Source: Anaerolineae bacterium (GTDB taxonomy: Bacteria; Chloroflexota; Anaerolineae; 4572-78; J111). Taken from it: a stretch of 30,815 nt of DNA. The translations under genes were made by a program, and so were the position numbers. Where the stretch lies: the NCBI GenBank assembly GCA_020433785.1, contig JAGRCC010000013.1, positions 1 through 30,815 on the forward strand, written 5' to 3'. How positions within the stretch are numbered: position 1 is the stretch's first letter; the number at the start of each line of letters is the position of its first letter. The notes below the pieces were generated by a model. It did no database searches. It was not told where the DNA came from and saw only the letters and a program-made list of their open reading frames with translations. Shown here one piece after another: positions 1 through 8,289 of this stretch.

Positions 1-54
1 AAGACATTCGGGCATGACCATTGCCTCCATTTCTATGACCTCCTTGGAATCCAT
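1..54 (-). CDS. 5' end of a downstream gene, cut by window edge
   Basis: An open frame starts with ATG at 54-52 and runs off the left edge without a stop (18 codons visible). A second in-frame ATG at 30-28 is the better start, because a full AAGGAGG Shine-Dalgarno lies at 45-39 with an 8-base spacer. The first ATG has only GAGG about 6 bases upstream. The visible peptide begins MEAMVMPECL from the second start, too little to name. It follows the GT-C gene ending at 133 on the same strand, so it could be the next gene of the same unit. Existence is inferred from the ribosome binding site and open frame only. Confidence 0.45.
   Translation of the reverse strand, partial: MDSKEVIEMEAMVMPECL
39..45 (-). 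promoter_or_regulatory. Strong Shine-Dalgarno for the left-edge gene
   Basis: On the minus strand the sequence AAGGAGG is followed by 8 bases and ATG (30-28). It is among the best ribosome binding sites in the window and is the reason for preferring the second in-frame ATG. Confidence 0.5.
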
Positions 55-84
55 ATTGAGCCTCATCCAAAAACCCTCCCTACC

Positions 85-129
85 AACTCCATAAACTCTA
101 AAAACTCCACTAACTCTAAAAACTCCACC
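85..129. repeat. Five tandem 9-base units in the spacer after the 574-codon ORF
   Basis: AACTC recurs at 85, 94, 103, 112 and 121, an exact 9-base period with consensus AACTCYANN. Units two and four are identical, giving a higher-order 18-base period. The array lies between the stop of the GT-C gene (133) and the probable start of the next gene (54). No inverted arm was seen, so it does not look like a terminator. It is low-complexity spacer DNA. Confidence 0.75.
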
Positions 130-132
130 CAC

Positions 133-1818
133 TCACCGCCCCCCAAAAACATAAATCTCCTGCCCCGTCCCCGGCTCAAACGTTTGAAGCAGAGACAGAT
201 CAGCTTGAGTTTCAGGATGATCGTAAATCTCATCTAACGGTACCGGATGATTCTTGTCCAAAATCAAATAATCAACCTTGTACTCCGCCATCACCTGTAA
301 CACCGTATCGAGGTCATTATTGGGCACCACCACACTCAACCCGCCGCCGTGATAGCGATAGGCCGGCGGGTTGCCGATCATCACCGTGGCGGCAGGGTTC
401 TGCTCGGTCACCCAGGCCGCGATGGCCGGATAGTTCGAGTCGGCGCCGTTCCAGGCGTTGCCTTTGAGGACGCGTTGGTAGTAAATGAAGCTCGATAGGC
501 CCACCGCCATTACGACCAACCCGATCCCAAAGACGCGCTTGGCCGCCTGAGGTCGCCAACTCCGCCGGCGGTCGGCCACCCATTCGATACTGCGATCCAA
601 CCCGACAACCGCCGTGGCGTAAATAAACGGCAACAGCGCCGCCCCGGAGTGAAACAGGCCGCCTCGGGCGCCGGGAAAGGCAAAGACAAAGGTCATGGCG
701 ATAAAAAGCAGCAGGGCGTACATCGCCGCCAACTGTACCAAAATCCGCTGGCGTAAATGCCAACCCCCCATCAAAGAGAGCGGCCCTAAAAAGATCATCC
801 CCCACACGGCCACAACCGTCTGAAAATTATTCGTCAGCGCCCACCAGCGTCCCTGCCAAATGGGGCCAAGGCCCTGGGCCAGGAAGGTTTGGAGCGAAAG
901 CTCACGGCCGTAGCTAAACAGATCATCATAGTCCGTCAGCCAAATCGTCTGCGTTCCTGCGGTCGAAAGAAACGCGCCGGTAACGTCGTGCGTGCGCAGA
1001 AACCAGGGCAGCATCGTCAGCAAGTAGGCGAGGGTGATCAGGCAGAGCGCGCGTAGGTCGTGGAATATGGAGCGGGAGATGTGAGGTATGGGGCGTAGGA
1101 AGGTGTAATACGTCATACGTACAACAAAGAGCAGGAAGATGGCGATGAGGAGGAGCGAGCCATCGGCCCGGGCCAGATGGGCCAGTCCCAGACACACCCC
1201 GGCTCCCATCAACCAAAGAAGACGTAACCCTGACCCCCTCGCCCCTTTATCGCCAGTCTCCGGACTCCATTCTCCATTCGCCATTCGCCATTCTTCATTC
1301 TCCATCCCCGCTAACCCTAACGCCAGCGACCCAAAAACCGCGAAGGGCGTGAAGTTGTCGATAGCCGTCCAATAGGGTACATAGAAACCGCTGAACACCG
1401 CCAAGAGGCCGGCTAACCAACTCGACCGGCGCTGGCCGGCCAGGAGATAGGCCAGCCAATAGGTGATGGGCGCAACCAAGGCCGACAACACCACGAAAGG
1501 TATTTGAGCCGCCCGGTAACTCACGCCGCCAACTATCATTCCCACTGCGGCTAGGATAGACGTCAACGGCATCCAGTAGAGGTGGCTCGGTTGAGGCGGC
1601 GGGCCGGGGTGATCGAGGTAATTCCACACAAAATCTTCCACAAAGCCGCGGCCCTCGGCCAGATTGACGCCGTTGACATAGTAGTATGCCGCGTCGAAGT
1701 AGCTGGGCTGCTGTTGGGGCAGGGCCGCTAAACCGCGCACGACAAGCGCCAGTCCAAAAATGAGGGCTAAGTCGCGCCGGAACTGTTTGGATCTCAAGAA
1801 CACCCTCTCAAATTTCAT
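133..1818 (-). CDS. GT39/ArnT-like (GT-C) membrane glycosyltransferase with repeat insertions
   Basis: A polytopic membrane protein of the lipid-linked-sugar glycosyltransferase type. After a basic N-terminus and first membrane helix comes an extracellular loop with YFDAAYYY, the place where GT-C enzymes carry their catalytic acid. Many hydrophobic helices follow, then a soluble C-terminal domain of about 100 residues (EYKVDYLILDKNHP). The open frame extends 13 codons further upstream to 1857, but ATG at 1818 overlaps the upstream TAA by one base (TAATG), implying translational coupling, so I use it (561 residues). Two stretches of tandem heptamers lie inside the frame: residues about 172-183 (NEEWRMANGEW) and about 235-257 (YYTFLRPIPHISRS). 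They fall in loops and look like insertions. Acceptor and sugar are unknown. Confidence 0.8.
   Translation of the reverse strand: MKFERVFLRSKQFRRDLALIFGLALVVRGLAALPQQQPSYFDAAYYYVNGVNLAEGRGFVEDFVWNYLDHPGPPPQPSHLYWMPLTSILAAVGMIVGGVSYRAAQIPFVVLSALVAPITYWLAYLLAGQRRSSWLAGLLAVFSGFYVPYWTAIDNFTPFAVFGSLALGLAGMENEEWRMANGEWSPETGDKGARGSGLRLLWLMGAGVCLGLAHLARADGSLLLIAIFLLFVVRMTYYTFLRPIPHISRSIFHDLRALCLITLAYLLTMLPWFLRTHDVTGAFLSTAGTQTIWLTDYDDLFSYGRELSLQTFLAQGLGPIWQGRWWALTNNFQTVVAVWGMIFLGPLSLMGGWHLRQRILVQLAAMYALLLFIAMTFVFAFPGARGGLFHSGAALLPFIYATAVVGLDRSIEWVADRRRSWRPQAAKRVFGIGLVVMAVGLSSFIYYQRVLKGNAWNGADSNYPAIAAWVTEQNPAATVMIGNPPAYRYHGGGLSVVVPNNDLDTVLQVMAEYKVDYLILDKNHPVPLDEIYDHPETQADLSLLQTFEPGTGQEIYVFGGR
1057..1120. 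repeat. Degenerate heptamer array inside the GT-C gene
   Basis: Units of seven related to GCGTAGG, ATATGGA, GTATGGG and AATACGT run in phase for about nine copies. It encodes a loop peptide around YYTFLRPIPHISRS. The GGGCGTAGG core also occurs in the array at 25781-25850. It is more degenerate than the other arrays, so the edges are approximate. Confidence 0.5.
1269..1303. repeat. In-frame heptamer array, five units ATTCNCC
   Basis: Five consecutive heptamers of the form ATTC[TG]CC (one is ATTCTTC) occupy 1269-1303. On the coding strand they read as a peptide rich in E, W, M and N (EEWRMANGEW), a composition foreign to the rest of this membrane protein. Three heptamers equal seven codons, so such an array stays open in translation. 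It resembles the STRR heptanucleotide repeats known from filamentous cyanobacteria. Confidence 0.8.
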
Positions 1819-2942
1819 TATCCGATGAAGATCAATAGCGGGATGGAGGCTAGCCATAACAGCGTATAATTCAAAATTTTCGTCGCTCGCACCGAAGCCG
1901 CGTAAGCCACGGTAGCCACTACCAGCCCGCTGGTCAAGCGGAGTACGCCGGGAAAATCGACATAGGTCGAAAAGGGCAGCGTCGCCAGCATGAGAATATG
2001 TAGAGCCAGCACCAGGGCCATCGGCGACAGATGGCCCCGGCGGAAAAATCGAACCAGATTAACGGTCAAGGCCAGACACGGCAGCAAAATCAATGGCCCC
2101 AAAATCACTAGCGCGACCACCAGCGTCTGCGGATTGTCGACCCCGAAGGCCAACATACCGCCGAACGGAATCCAGCTAAACGAGGTCGCGCCATGCCCGC
2201 CGGATCGCAAGCCGATTTCGCCGAAATTGAGCCAGATCACCAGCTGTACCAGCGCGAACGGCCCCAAACTGATCAAGCCGGTTTCGATCAGCACCCGCCA
2301 CTGCTGTTTGAGGAAGAAATAGAGCAAATAGCCGCCGACGAAGGCAATCGACGTCTCTTTGCTCAGCATGCTCAAGGCCAAAAACAGCGCCCCCCAGCGG
2401 GATCGATCTTTCTCAAACGCATAGACGGCCAACAGCGCGAACGTCAACGCGAACGGCTCATTGAGATCGAGCCGCAGGCTGACCAACTGGCCGGCAAACA
2501 ATCCCACCGGCAGGGCGTACCACGGGTTGAGTTTGTGCCACACCAAAAGCTGTGACATGGTAAATGTACCTACAGCCAACGCCACCAAATTGAGGCCAAG
2601 CAGCGCCCACGGGATGACTTGAGGTAGACCAACAGCCGCCAGTCGAGCCGTGAGCGGGTAGAGAATGCGCTGATAACGATAGGGTGGGATATCGAGATAG
2701 GGCGTGGCTCCCAGCGGGCGCAGGGCCATCTGATAGGCAAATTGACCGTCGTAGCCGATGGCGCCGTTGGGGTCGCCCTGACCGTAGCGCGTACCGAGGC
2801 GAACGAAGGCCATCGGGTCCCACTGGTTACTGCTCAGGATCAAGAGGGCATAGCCAAGCGTGAGCCCCATTACAAGCAGCGTCGGCGCCAGCCGGGGCCA
2901 GATCTCTTGCCGGGAGAGCGACAGTTTTTCTAAAGCAAGCAT
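1818..2942 (-). CDS. Multispanning membrane protein, GT-C-like, paralogue of 18386-19486
   Basis: A 374-residue protein with an N-terminal helix, a conserved outer loop and about nine further hydrophobic segments. The loop carries QGDPNG (55-60), GYDGQFAYQ (63-71) and PYRYQRILYP (87-96), followed by SLRLDLNEP (155-163) and SKETS (194-198). All of these recur in the 366-residue protein at 18386-19486, so the two are clear paralogues. The acidic outer loop and topology suggest a membrane glycosyltransferase, but I know of no proven activity for this family. The start at 2942 lies three bases after the stop of the upstream gene. Its own stop overlaps the next ATG. Tight packing with the 636-residue GT-C gene upstream repeats the pairing seen at 18386-23489. 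Confidence 0.8.
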   Translation of the reverse strand: MLALEKLSLSRQEIWPRLAPTLLVMGLTLGYALLILSSNQWDPMAFVRLGTRYGQGDPNGAIGYDGQFAYQMALRPLGATPYLDIPPYRYQRILYPLTARLAAVGLPQVIPWALLGLNLVALAVGTFTMSQLLVWHKLNPWYALPVGLFAGQLVSLRLDLNEPFALTFALLAVYAFEKDRSRWGALFLALSMLSKETSIAFVGGYLLYFFLKQQWRVLIETGLISLGPFALVQLVIWLNFGEIGLRSGGHGATSFSWIPFGGMLAFGVDNPQTLVVALVILGPLILLPCLALTVNLVRFFRRGHLSPMALVLALHILMLATLPFSTYVDFPGVLRLTSGLVVATVAYAASVRATKILNYTLLWLASIPLLIFIG

Positions 2943-2945
2943 AGG

Positions 2946-4856
2946 TTACTTCTTTGACGCCGCTAAAAGGGTCTCCGCGTCACATTGGATAACTCGATAT
3001 GGGCCGCTGGTGAAGATAGGTTTGAGATTGAGGAGGGCGAAATCGGTGCGACCGTGGACCCGTTTGACAATGTCGTCGTTCCAGGGTTGGTAAAAAAACT
3101 GCCCATTGGTCAGATAGGCCGGGGTGAAATAGTCGTCATTGAGAACCAAATGGGTCACCTGATATCGTTCACAAAAGTCGAGCACAGGCGGAGTGGCCTC
3201 GGCATATTGGGCATCGTAATAATCCATCACAAACGCGGTAATGTTGGGATTAGCGTCAGGGTGAAGTTCTCGAAAAAGTACACTTCGCTTTGAAAACAAG
3301 GGAATATCCGACATAACCCAGGGATCCCCGGCAAGAACGGCCGCCTTGGGCAGGCTGCCGACAAACTCAAACAGTTCCCGTTCAGACGGGGAGGGATTAG
3401 AGGTTCGCAACCCCAGCGTACGAATATAGTAGGCTCCCACAGCCAAGGTAAGGATACCCACTGCCAACAGAGCCGCAAATTTAAGCCCGCCTGTTGGCCA
3501 TCGGGTTGCCAGCCAAAAAAGGGCGCTGCTCCCAAAGACGACCAGCAGACCACTAGCAATAATTCCGATAAACCAGATCAAGGGGATCAGCACCAGGCGA
3601 TCCGGAAAGAATAGATAACTTATGCCCAAAACTAAAGTCAACGCGACAAAAAAGAAAATGATCAACCCCGACTTTTTAGCCAACCAGGCCGGACCTTTTT
3701 TCAAAACATCGGGCCAGTTGAGGCCGACAAACAATAGAACCACCAAAAACAAGGTACTGCGGGTGTATCTCGACGGTTGGTATAGGGCCGAGGATGAAAA
3801 TCCGACCAGCGTGACAAACGAGGCCACATACATTATCCCGGCGGCCACAAGCAAAATCCAGCCTGTCCGTGGCACCCGGCGGAACGCCGATCGGCCGGCT
3901 ATTTTTAGGGTAAACCCGGCCAAAATCATCAGGACCAAAAAATTGACCACATCGGTCCCTGCATCAAAAATACCGGCGCGGCCAAACCAAGGGAAACTGA
4001 TGAACAGGGGCGTTGCCCCGCCGACTTGCAGGCGGGCATCCTGGGTAACGGGGACGTTTTGGGGTGTAAACAGCGCCGTTTCCATCACAATGCCCCAAGC
4101 CAGCAGCAGCAGCGACAGAACCACAGTCAATACTAACGGGACAATCTTAGCCGGCTTGAAATCGACGGTTACAACATATCGGGGGTGCGGCCGAAGTAAA
4201 GCGAGGCCGTAAGTTAAAACCATGAGCGGAAAATTAGGCCAATAAAAGAGGGCGCTAACAGCAATCAACACAGCAGCAACGGCATAATTTTCGACCACCA
4301 AATAGTAGAGAAACACAATTAGTAAGGGGATCGTAAAGGCTCGCTGCAAACCGCTGGCGATTGAGATAGATTGGTACGAGGCCAGCATAAAAAAGATAAA
4401 GAGACAGCTCACACTAACGGCGCTCAAGGTTCCCTGAAGCTTGTACCCTAACCGGTAGAGATAGTAAACACAAAGGGGCATCAATAGGAAAACCAATAAT
4501 TTGGACATCCAAATAAAGTCAATGACAAAACTACCCAGATAATATAGTAAGCCGTACCCCAGGCTCAGCGGGTAGAGGACAACGGTTTGTCCCAGAATAT
4601 TGAGTTCAACAAGCTGGTCGGCGCGAAGATAATCGATGGGAAAGAGTGTGGGGTCTTGGAAGCGAGCCATCCAGTAGAAGTTTTGCAAATCGCGGGGAAC
4701 GCGGTATTTATCGGATAAGTGGGGCCACAAGGCCAGCATCGTCAAAACCATCGACCCCAGAATGATGGCGCTTATCAGCCAGCCGGAGGCACTCAATTTA
4801 CTCACCGGGGTAACCGATGGACGAGAGGCCAAACCCACATTTCGTTCCTCGATCAT
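2946..4856 (-). CDS. Large GT-C-type membrane protein, paralogue of 21549-23489
   Basis: About 636 residues, with many hydrophobic helices and a soluble C-terminal domain of about 130 residues (DFCERYQVTHLVLNDDY). The first outer loop, WPHLSDKYRVPRDLQNFYW followed by ARFQDPTLFP, matches WPRLGDPYRVDEDFRSFYW plus AKFQNPNLFP in the protein at 21549-23489. The shared pattern continues in SLGYGLLYY/SLGYDLLFY and the FGRAGIFDAG/VGRGGIVDLG loop, so they are paralogues. The frame is open back to 4895, but the ATG at 4856 begins one base after the upstream stop (TAACATG) with AAGG upstream, so this start is preferred. The likely role is extracytoplasmic sugar transfer from a polyprenyl-phosphate sugar. 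The substrate is unknown. Confidence 0.8.
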   Translation of the reverse strand: MIEERNVGLASRPSVTPVSKLSASGWLISAIILGSMVLTMLALWPHLSDKYRVPRDLQNFYWMARFQDPTLFPIDYLRADQLVELNILGQTVVLYPLSLGYGLLYYLGSFVIDFIWMSKLLVFLLMPLCVYYLYRLGYKLQGTLSAVSVSCLFIFFMLASYQSISIASGLQRAFTIPLLIVFLYYLVVENYAVAAVLIAVSALFYWPNFPLMVLTYGLALLRPHPRYVVTVDFKPAKIVPLVLTVVLSLLLLAWGIVMETALFTPQNVPVTQDARLQVGGATPLFISFPWFGRAGIFDAGTDVVNFLVLMILAGFTLKIAGRSAFRRVPRTGWILLVAAGIMYVASFVTLVGFSSSALYQPSRYTRSTLFLVVLLFVGLNWPDVLKKGPAWLAKKSGLIIFFFVALTLVLGISYLFFPDRLVLIPLIWFIGIIASGLLVVFGSSALFWLATRWPTGGLKFAALLAVGILTLAVGAYYIRTLGLRTSNPSPSERELFEFVGSLPKAAVLAGDPWVMSDIPLFSKRSVLFRELHPDANPNITAFVMDYYDAQYAEATPPVLDFCERYQVTHLVLNDDYFTPAYLTNGQFFYQPWNDDIVKRVHGRTDFALLNLKPIFTSGPYRVIQCDAETLLAASKK

Positions 4857-4857
4857 G

Positions 4858-5829
4858 TTACTTAACCTTAAACTCTTCAAGATCGTTTTGTTCAAGGGAT
4901 TGAGGAGACATTAACCTATGGGTAAGGATGTAACTAAAAATGGGCCCTAAAATAAAAATCGGGATGAGTGTCGTGGCTCTAACAATGAGCGCCACCACCA
5001 GTCCTTCCCCTACCCCCATGCCCAATAGGCTTGATGATAACCCCACCACCGCTTCTTGGATACCCAAATTACCCGGCGTCACATTGAGAAAGATGGAAAA
5101 AACGGCCATCAGGCTAATAAGCAGCGCCGCCGCAAACGTAACCGAAAAATCTAAGGCTTGATAAGCCAACCAAAAGGAGACACCATTCAGCAGAATGTTG
5201 ATCAACGTGTAAATAACAAGCCGGACCAGCAGGTTTTTATCGCTTTTGACTACACGCCAGCCTTCTAGAGCATTATTGATAATCCGGCTTAGTCGATGAT
5301 CGGTTGGTAGATGAACCGTGGGCATGACCACCAGCAATGAGACGCCAGCTATCACGCCCACAAATAAGAACGCTATCGGCCAGAAATAGGGGGTGGGCGG
5401 GATGAAGCCCATCAGCGTCACCAAACCCACCACTCCGATGACCCAAAATGCGACCAGATAATTCGATGTCAGTAGGATCAAAAATTGGGTATAAGGAAAC
5501 GCATGCTTGCGCTTGAGATACGTGGCTCTAATGACCATTCCCCCGGAAAAAGGGGTGATGTAATTCCCCATAGCGGTGACGACAGCCAGGCCAAACCATT
5601 CGGTTACGGTCAAGTCGACTCCAAATTTTGCGGCGAACGCCTGCAAAAAAAGACCGTTAGTCGCTACAAACAGCGTACGAAAAATGATGAGCATCACGAC
5701 CGTCGCCGCTGATAACTTAGACAGCGAATGAAGTAGATCGGCATTGGCGCTGAGATAAATACCCCCGGCCAAGACAATAACGACTAAGACCGTAATAGAA
5801 ATAAGCTGATTGCGCTTACTATTTTTCAC
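4858..5829 (-). CDS. YbhN/LPG-synthase transmembrane-type protein (UPF0104)
   Basis: A 323-residue integral membrane protein with about eight helices. The sequence GLAVVTAMGNYITPFSGGM (roughly residues 82-100) and the later NVTPGNLGIQEAVVG are the hallmark segments of the lysylphosphatidylglycerol synthase TM family (PF03706). That family includes the MprF flippase domain and archaeal AglD-type membrane tails. There is no C-terminal LPG-synthase catalytic domain, so amino-acyl lipid synthesis is not indicated. In glycan clusters such proteins are suspected of moving or helping to move lipid-linked sugars; that is inference here. It sits between a methyltransferase and a large GT-C gene, the next ATG coming one base after its stop. 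Confidence 0.85.
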   Translation of the reverse strand: MKNSKRNQLISITVLVVIVLAGGIYLSANADLLHSLSKLSAATVVMLIIFRTLFVATNGLFLQAFAAKFGVDLTVTEWFGLAVVTAMGNYITPFSGGMVIRATYLKRKHAFPYTQFLILLTSNYLVAFWVIGVVGLVTLMGFIPPTPYFWPIAFLFVGVIAGVSLLVVMPTVHLPTDHRLSRIINNALEGWRVVKSDKNLLVRLVIYTLINILLNGVSFWLAYQALDFSVTFAAALLISLMAVFSIFLNVTPGNLGIQEAVVGLSSSLLGMGVGEGLVVALIVRATTLIPIFILGPIFSYILTHRLMSPQSLEQNDLEEFKVK

Positions 5830-5853
5830 CCAATTACACCCAGAAAATCATGC

Positions 5854-6567
5854 TCATTTGGTGGCCAGCACCGTTACTTGTTTATAACGGGGGACCATGA
5901 TCCGCCATCGCTCCGCCCAACTGCCCACCCCATTTTCGGTAAAAAATTGAGGATTAGGGTTTTGAACCAGACCTAATCGAATCATCAGGCGGTAAACAAA
6001 CCGGGCCGGAGAAAAATAGAAGTTTTCCGAAAAAAGTGAGAGCCGCCCAAAAGAGGGGTTGAACAGCGTAGCGAATTCTGCTTCACTGCGATATTCGCGT
6101 TCGTGAGTGGGGTCCAGCATCCACTCACCGCGATGATTGCGATAAAAATACCAGCCGAATCGTTTTTTGACCACCGAGCTAATGATCGTTATCCCTTCCG
6201 GTTTGAGGACGCGCTGTACTTCCGCCACAAACGTATGGTCATCGGGCACATGTTCGATCACCTGGGTTGAAATCACCAAATCGAACACGTTGTCGGCAAA
6301 AGGCAACCGCATCGAGTTGCCGCACGTTACATCGGCATCCACAACTTGACGACAATATTCGCACCGGATGGCCGATAGATCGACCGGCACGATCACCGCC
6401 TGCGGAAACACCTGGCGCAGATACAGGCTATTACGACCTCCACCGGCCCCCAGATCCAAGATAGTGGTGACCGGACCGCTGTAATCAAGCAGATATTTCC
6501 ATTCGGGCGGTTGGCTAACAAAATGCACTTGGGTTTTTGAGTAGTTGGATTGGTAATCAGTTGTCAT
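5854..6567 (-). CDS. Class I SAM-dependent methyltransferase
   Basis: A soluble protein of 237 residues. LDLGAGGG (37-44) is the SAM-binding glycine loop, PVDLSAI follows as motif II with its acidic residue, and TQVIEHVPDD (101-110) is the post-motif typical of the Methyltransf_11 family. A CEYC plus a later Cys near residues 69-82 is unusual but too little to call a metal site. The frame opens at 6588. The ATG at 6567 is preferred because the longer form overlaps the upstream gene and GGAG lies 13 bases before it. In this context it probably methylates a sugar or lipid-linked glycan in the cytoplasm. Substrate unknown. Confidence 0.85.
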   Translation of the reverse strand: MTTDYQSNYSKTQVHFVSQPPEWKYLLDYSGPVTTILDLGAGGGRNSLYLRQVFPQAVIVPVDLSAIRCEYCRQVVDADVTCGNSMRLPFADNVFDLVISTQVIEHVPDDHTFVAEVQRVLKPEGITIISSVVKKRFGWYFYRNHRGEWMLDPTHEREYRSEAEFATLFNPSFGRLSLFSENFYFSPARFVYRLMIRLGLVQNPNPQFFTENGVGSWAERWRIMVPRYKQVTVLATK

Positions 6568-6572
6568 AAATT

Positions 6573-7529
6573 CTAGACCACTCCACAACGAATTTGATCG
6601 ACAATCGTATGAGCCAGTTTCAAGGCCCGTAGCCCATCTGCGCCACCGACCTGCGGCGGTTTCGCTTCAGCGACACAGTCAACAAAGTGCCTCAACTCCA
6701 ACCACAGCGGTTCAACCATCGGCACATGGATCTGCTCGATAACGCTTTCTTGCCGGTATTTGGCCGCATCGAACGTCGGCATCGTTCGTCGATGGATCAT
6801 AATACTCTTGCCCAACAAATCAGCCTCAATGTACGCCCCTTGAGCAATAATTTTAATCGAGCGAACTTTCTGCTCAGTGATACGTGAGGCCACCAACGTA
6901 GCCACCGGCCCCTCTCGAAATGAAAAATTCGCCACAGCGTGATCAATAGCCCGACTTGTCACCGACCGTCCCAGTGCGTGCAGACTGTCAAAATCACACC
7001 CGATCAGACTCATCAACAAATCCAAATCGTGGATCATCAGGTCAAGGATGACATCGACATCCGTATTGCTGGTATCAAACGGGCTTAGGCGCTCGATCTG
7101 AACGGCAATGAGCGGCAGACCCTCGATCACATGCTGAAGCTCCAAAAATGCGGGATTAAAGCGCTCGATATGTCCGACTTGCAGAACCAACCGGCGGCTC
7201 TCGGCCTCAGCGACAAGCTGCTCCCCCTGAGCCAGGGTTTCGGTTAAGGGTTTCTCAACCAGCACATGAATGCCACGTTCAATCGCTTGCCGAGCCAAAT
7301 CAAAGTGAGTCGGGGTGGTGGTGGCGATGGTGATCGCGTCCACCTCGGTTAGCAGTTGCTCGTAATGGTCAAAAAAGTCCGTGTCATACATGGCGGCCAC
7401 GGCCCGGCCGCGATCGGCGGCCAGATCGGTGACGCCGATCAACTGAACCCCGCGCAGGGTTGAGTAAATGCGGCAGTGGCGCTCGCCCATCGAGCCGACG
7501 CCGGCCACGCCTATGCGAATATTGTCCAT
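6573..7529 (-). CDS. Gfo/Idh/MocA oxidoreductase, resembles UDP-GlcNAc 3-dehydrogenase
   Basis: An NAD(P)-dependent sugar oxidoreductase of 318 residues. The Rossmann motif GVAGVGSMGERH is at the N-terminus, EKPL provides the conserved lysine, and GHIERFNPA and DLMIHDLDLL follow. The last two are as I remember them from GnnA-type UDP-GlcNAc 3-dehydrogenases, which make the 3-keto sugar for a DegT-type partner. The frame is open to 7658, but residues before 7529 look non-native and a strong GGAGGA precedes ATG at 7529. Neighbours include a UDP-GlcNAc 2-epimerase homologue and, further upstream, a DegT-family protein. A route to a modified HexNAc is plausible but the substrate is inferred. Confidence 0.85.
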   Translation of the reverse strand: MDNIRIGVAGVGSMGERHCRIYSTLRGVQLIGVTDLAADRGRAVAAMYDTDFFDHYEQLLTEVDAITIATTTPTHFDLARQAIERGIHVLVEKPLTETLAQGEQLVAEAESRRLVLQVGHIERFNPAFLELQHVIEGLPLIAVQIERLSPFDTSNTDVDVILDLMIHDLDLLMSLIGCDFDSLHALGRSVTSRAIDHAVANFSFREGPVATLVASRITEQKVRSIKIIAQGAYIEADLLGKSIMIHRRTMPTFDAAKYRQESVIEQIHVPMVEPLWLELRHFVDCVAEAKPPQVGGADGLRALKLAHTIVDQIRCGVV

Positions 7530-7533
7530 GTCG

Positions 7534-7539
7534 TCCTCC
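7534..7539 (-). promoter_or_regulatory. GGAGGA ribosome binding site fixing the Gfo/Idh start
   Basis: GGAGGA, then 4 bases, then ATG at 7529. This decides against the 43-codon upstream extension of the frame, whose residues lack the family's usual N-terminus. Confidence 0.75.
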
Positions 7540-7552
7540 AGGAAATGGTTGA

Positions 7553-8275
7553 TTAATCGAGTGTGGTTACGGTTATGCCTAATCGAGATACAAAGAGCGC
7601 ACCCATGAGCGGCGCCTGTTTGACCAGACGTTCTACAACGCGCAAGCCGGGCAAACATGTTTCAAAACGCAGCACCTCCTTCACCTGCAAGCCGGCTTGA
7701 CGGCTGAACCGGCGATATTCGGCCTCGGTTCGGACGCCGATATGCTCTTCAAACTGCTTGAGGATAATATTTTTATCCTTGAGTTGTTCAATCCAATGAC
7801 TGCGGCAAGGGGTAAAAAAGGCTAACACCCCACCCGGTTTGAGCAATCTTTTGACTTCGCTCAACACTGCGGCCAGCTGCTCATCATTGATGTGTTCAAA
7901 AACATCGATTGAAATCATTTTGTCGAAGGTGTGATCGGGAAACATGGTGAGCTTTTGAATCCCGGCCAAAACGTACTCGATATTAGCCTGAGGCGTTTGG
8001 GCTTTAGCTCGCTCGATGGTGGCCGGCGAATAATCGACCCCGATCATCCGTTTTACACGTGGCGACAGCATACGGCAGTAGAGGCCGGTGCCGCAGCCCA
8101 ACTCTAACACCGTATCGTCCCGGCCAGGCCGGCAGGCTTCAATCGTGAGCAATCGCTGCGCTTCCCGATACGGGTTGTTGCCCGACGTGTTAAGATTATG
8201 CAGCCGCCTGAAATAGTCCTCATCGTAAGCCGCTTCGTAAGGATTAATGATTTCCATAACTGAACTCTTTTCCAT
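7553..8275 (-). CDS. Class I SAM-dependent methyltransferase
   Basis: A soluble enzyme of about 240 residues. LELGCGTG (57-64) is the SAM loop, IGVDYSPATIERAK is motif II, and SIDVFEHI (122-129) is the post-I acidic region. The fold is that of ubiE/Methyltransf_11 relatives. The frame also has GTG at 8287, but ATG at 8275 has AAGGTGGG about 7 bases upstream and is preferred. It lies 14 bases after the GT2 gene and 23 bases before the Gfo/Idh gene. Like its partner at 5854-6567, it probably modifies a sugar of the glycan made here. The two methyltransferases are only distantly alike, so they may act on different positions. Confidence 0.85.
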   Translation of the reverse strand: MEKSSVMEIINPYEAAYDEDYFRRLHNLNTSGNNPYREAQRLLTIEACRPGRDDTVLELGCGTGLYCRMLSPRVKRMIGVDYSPATIERAKAQTPQANIEYVLAGIQKLTMFPDHTFDKMISIDVFEHINDEQLAAVLSEVKRLLKPGGVLAFFTPCRSHWIEQLKDKNIILKQFEEHIGVRTEAEYRRFSRQAGLQVKEVLRFETCLPGLRVVERLVKQAPLMGALFVSRLGITVTTLD

Positions 8276-8289
8276 AGTTTTGCCCACCT

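Noticed and set aside
1139..1375. Short plus-strand frame over the heptamer array
   Set aside because: It is a shadow of the GT-C gene; heptamer arrays are open in several frames.
4857..4895. N-terminal extension of the GT-C gene at 2946-4856
   Set aside because: It overlaps the preceding gene, and the ATG one base after that gene's stop gives the better start.
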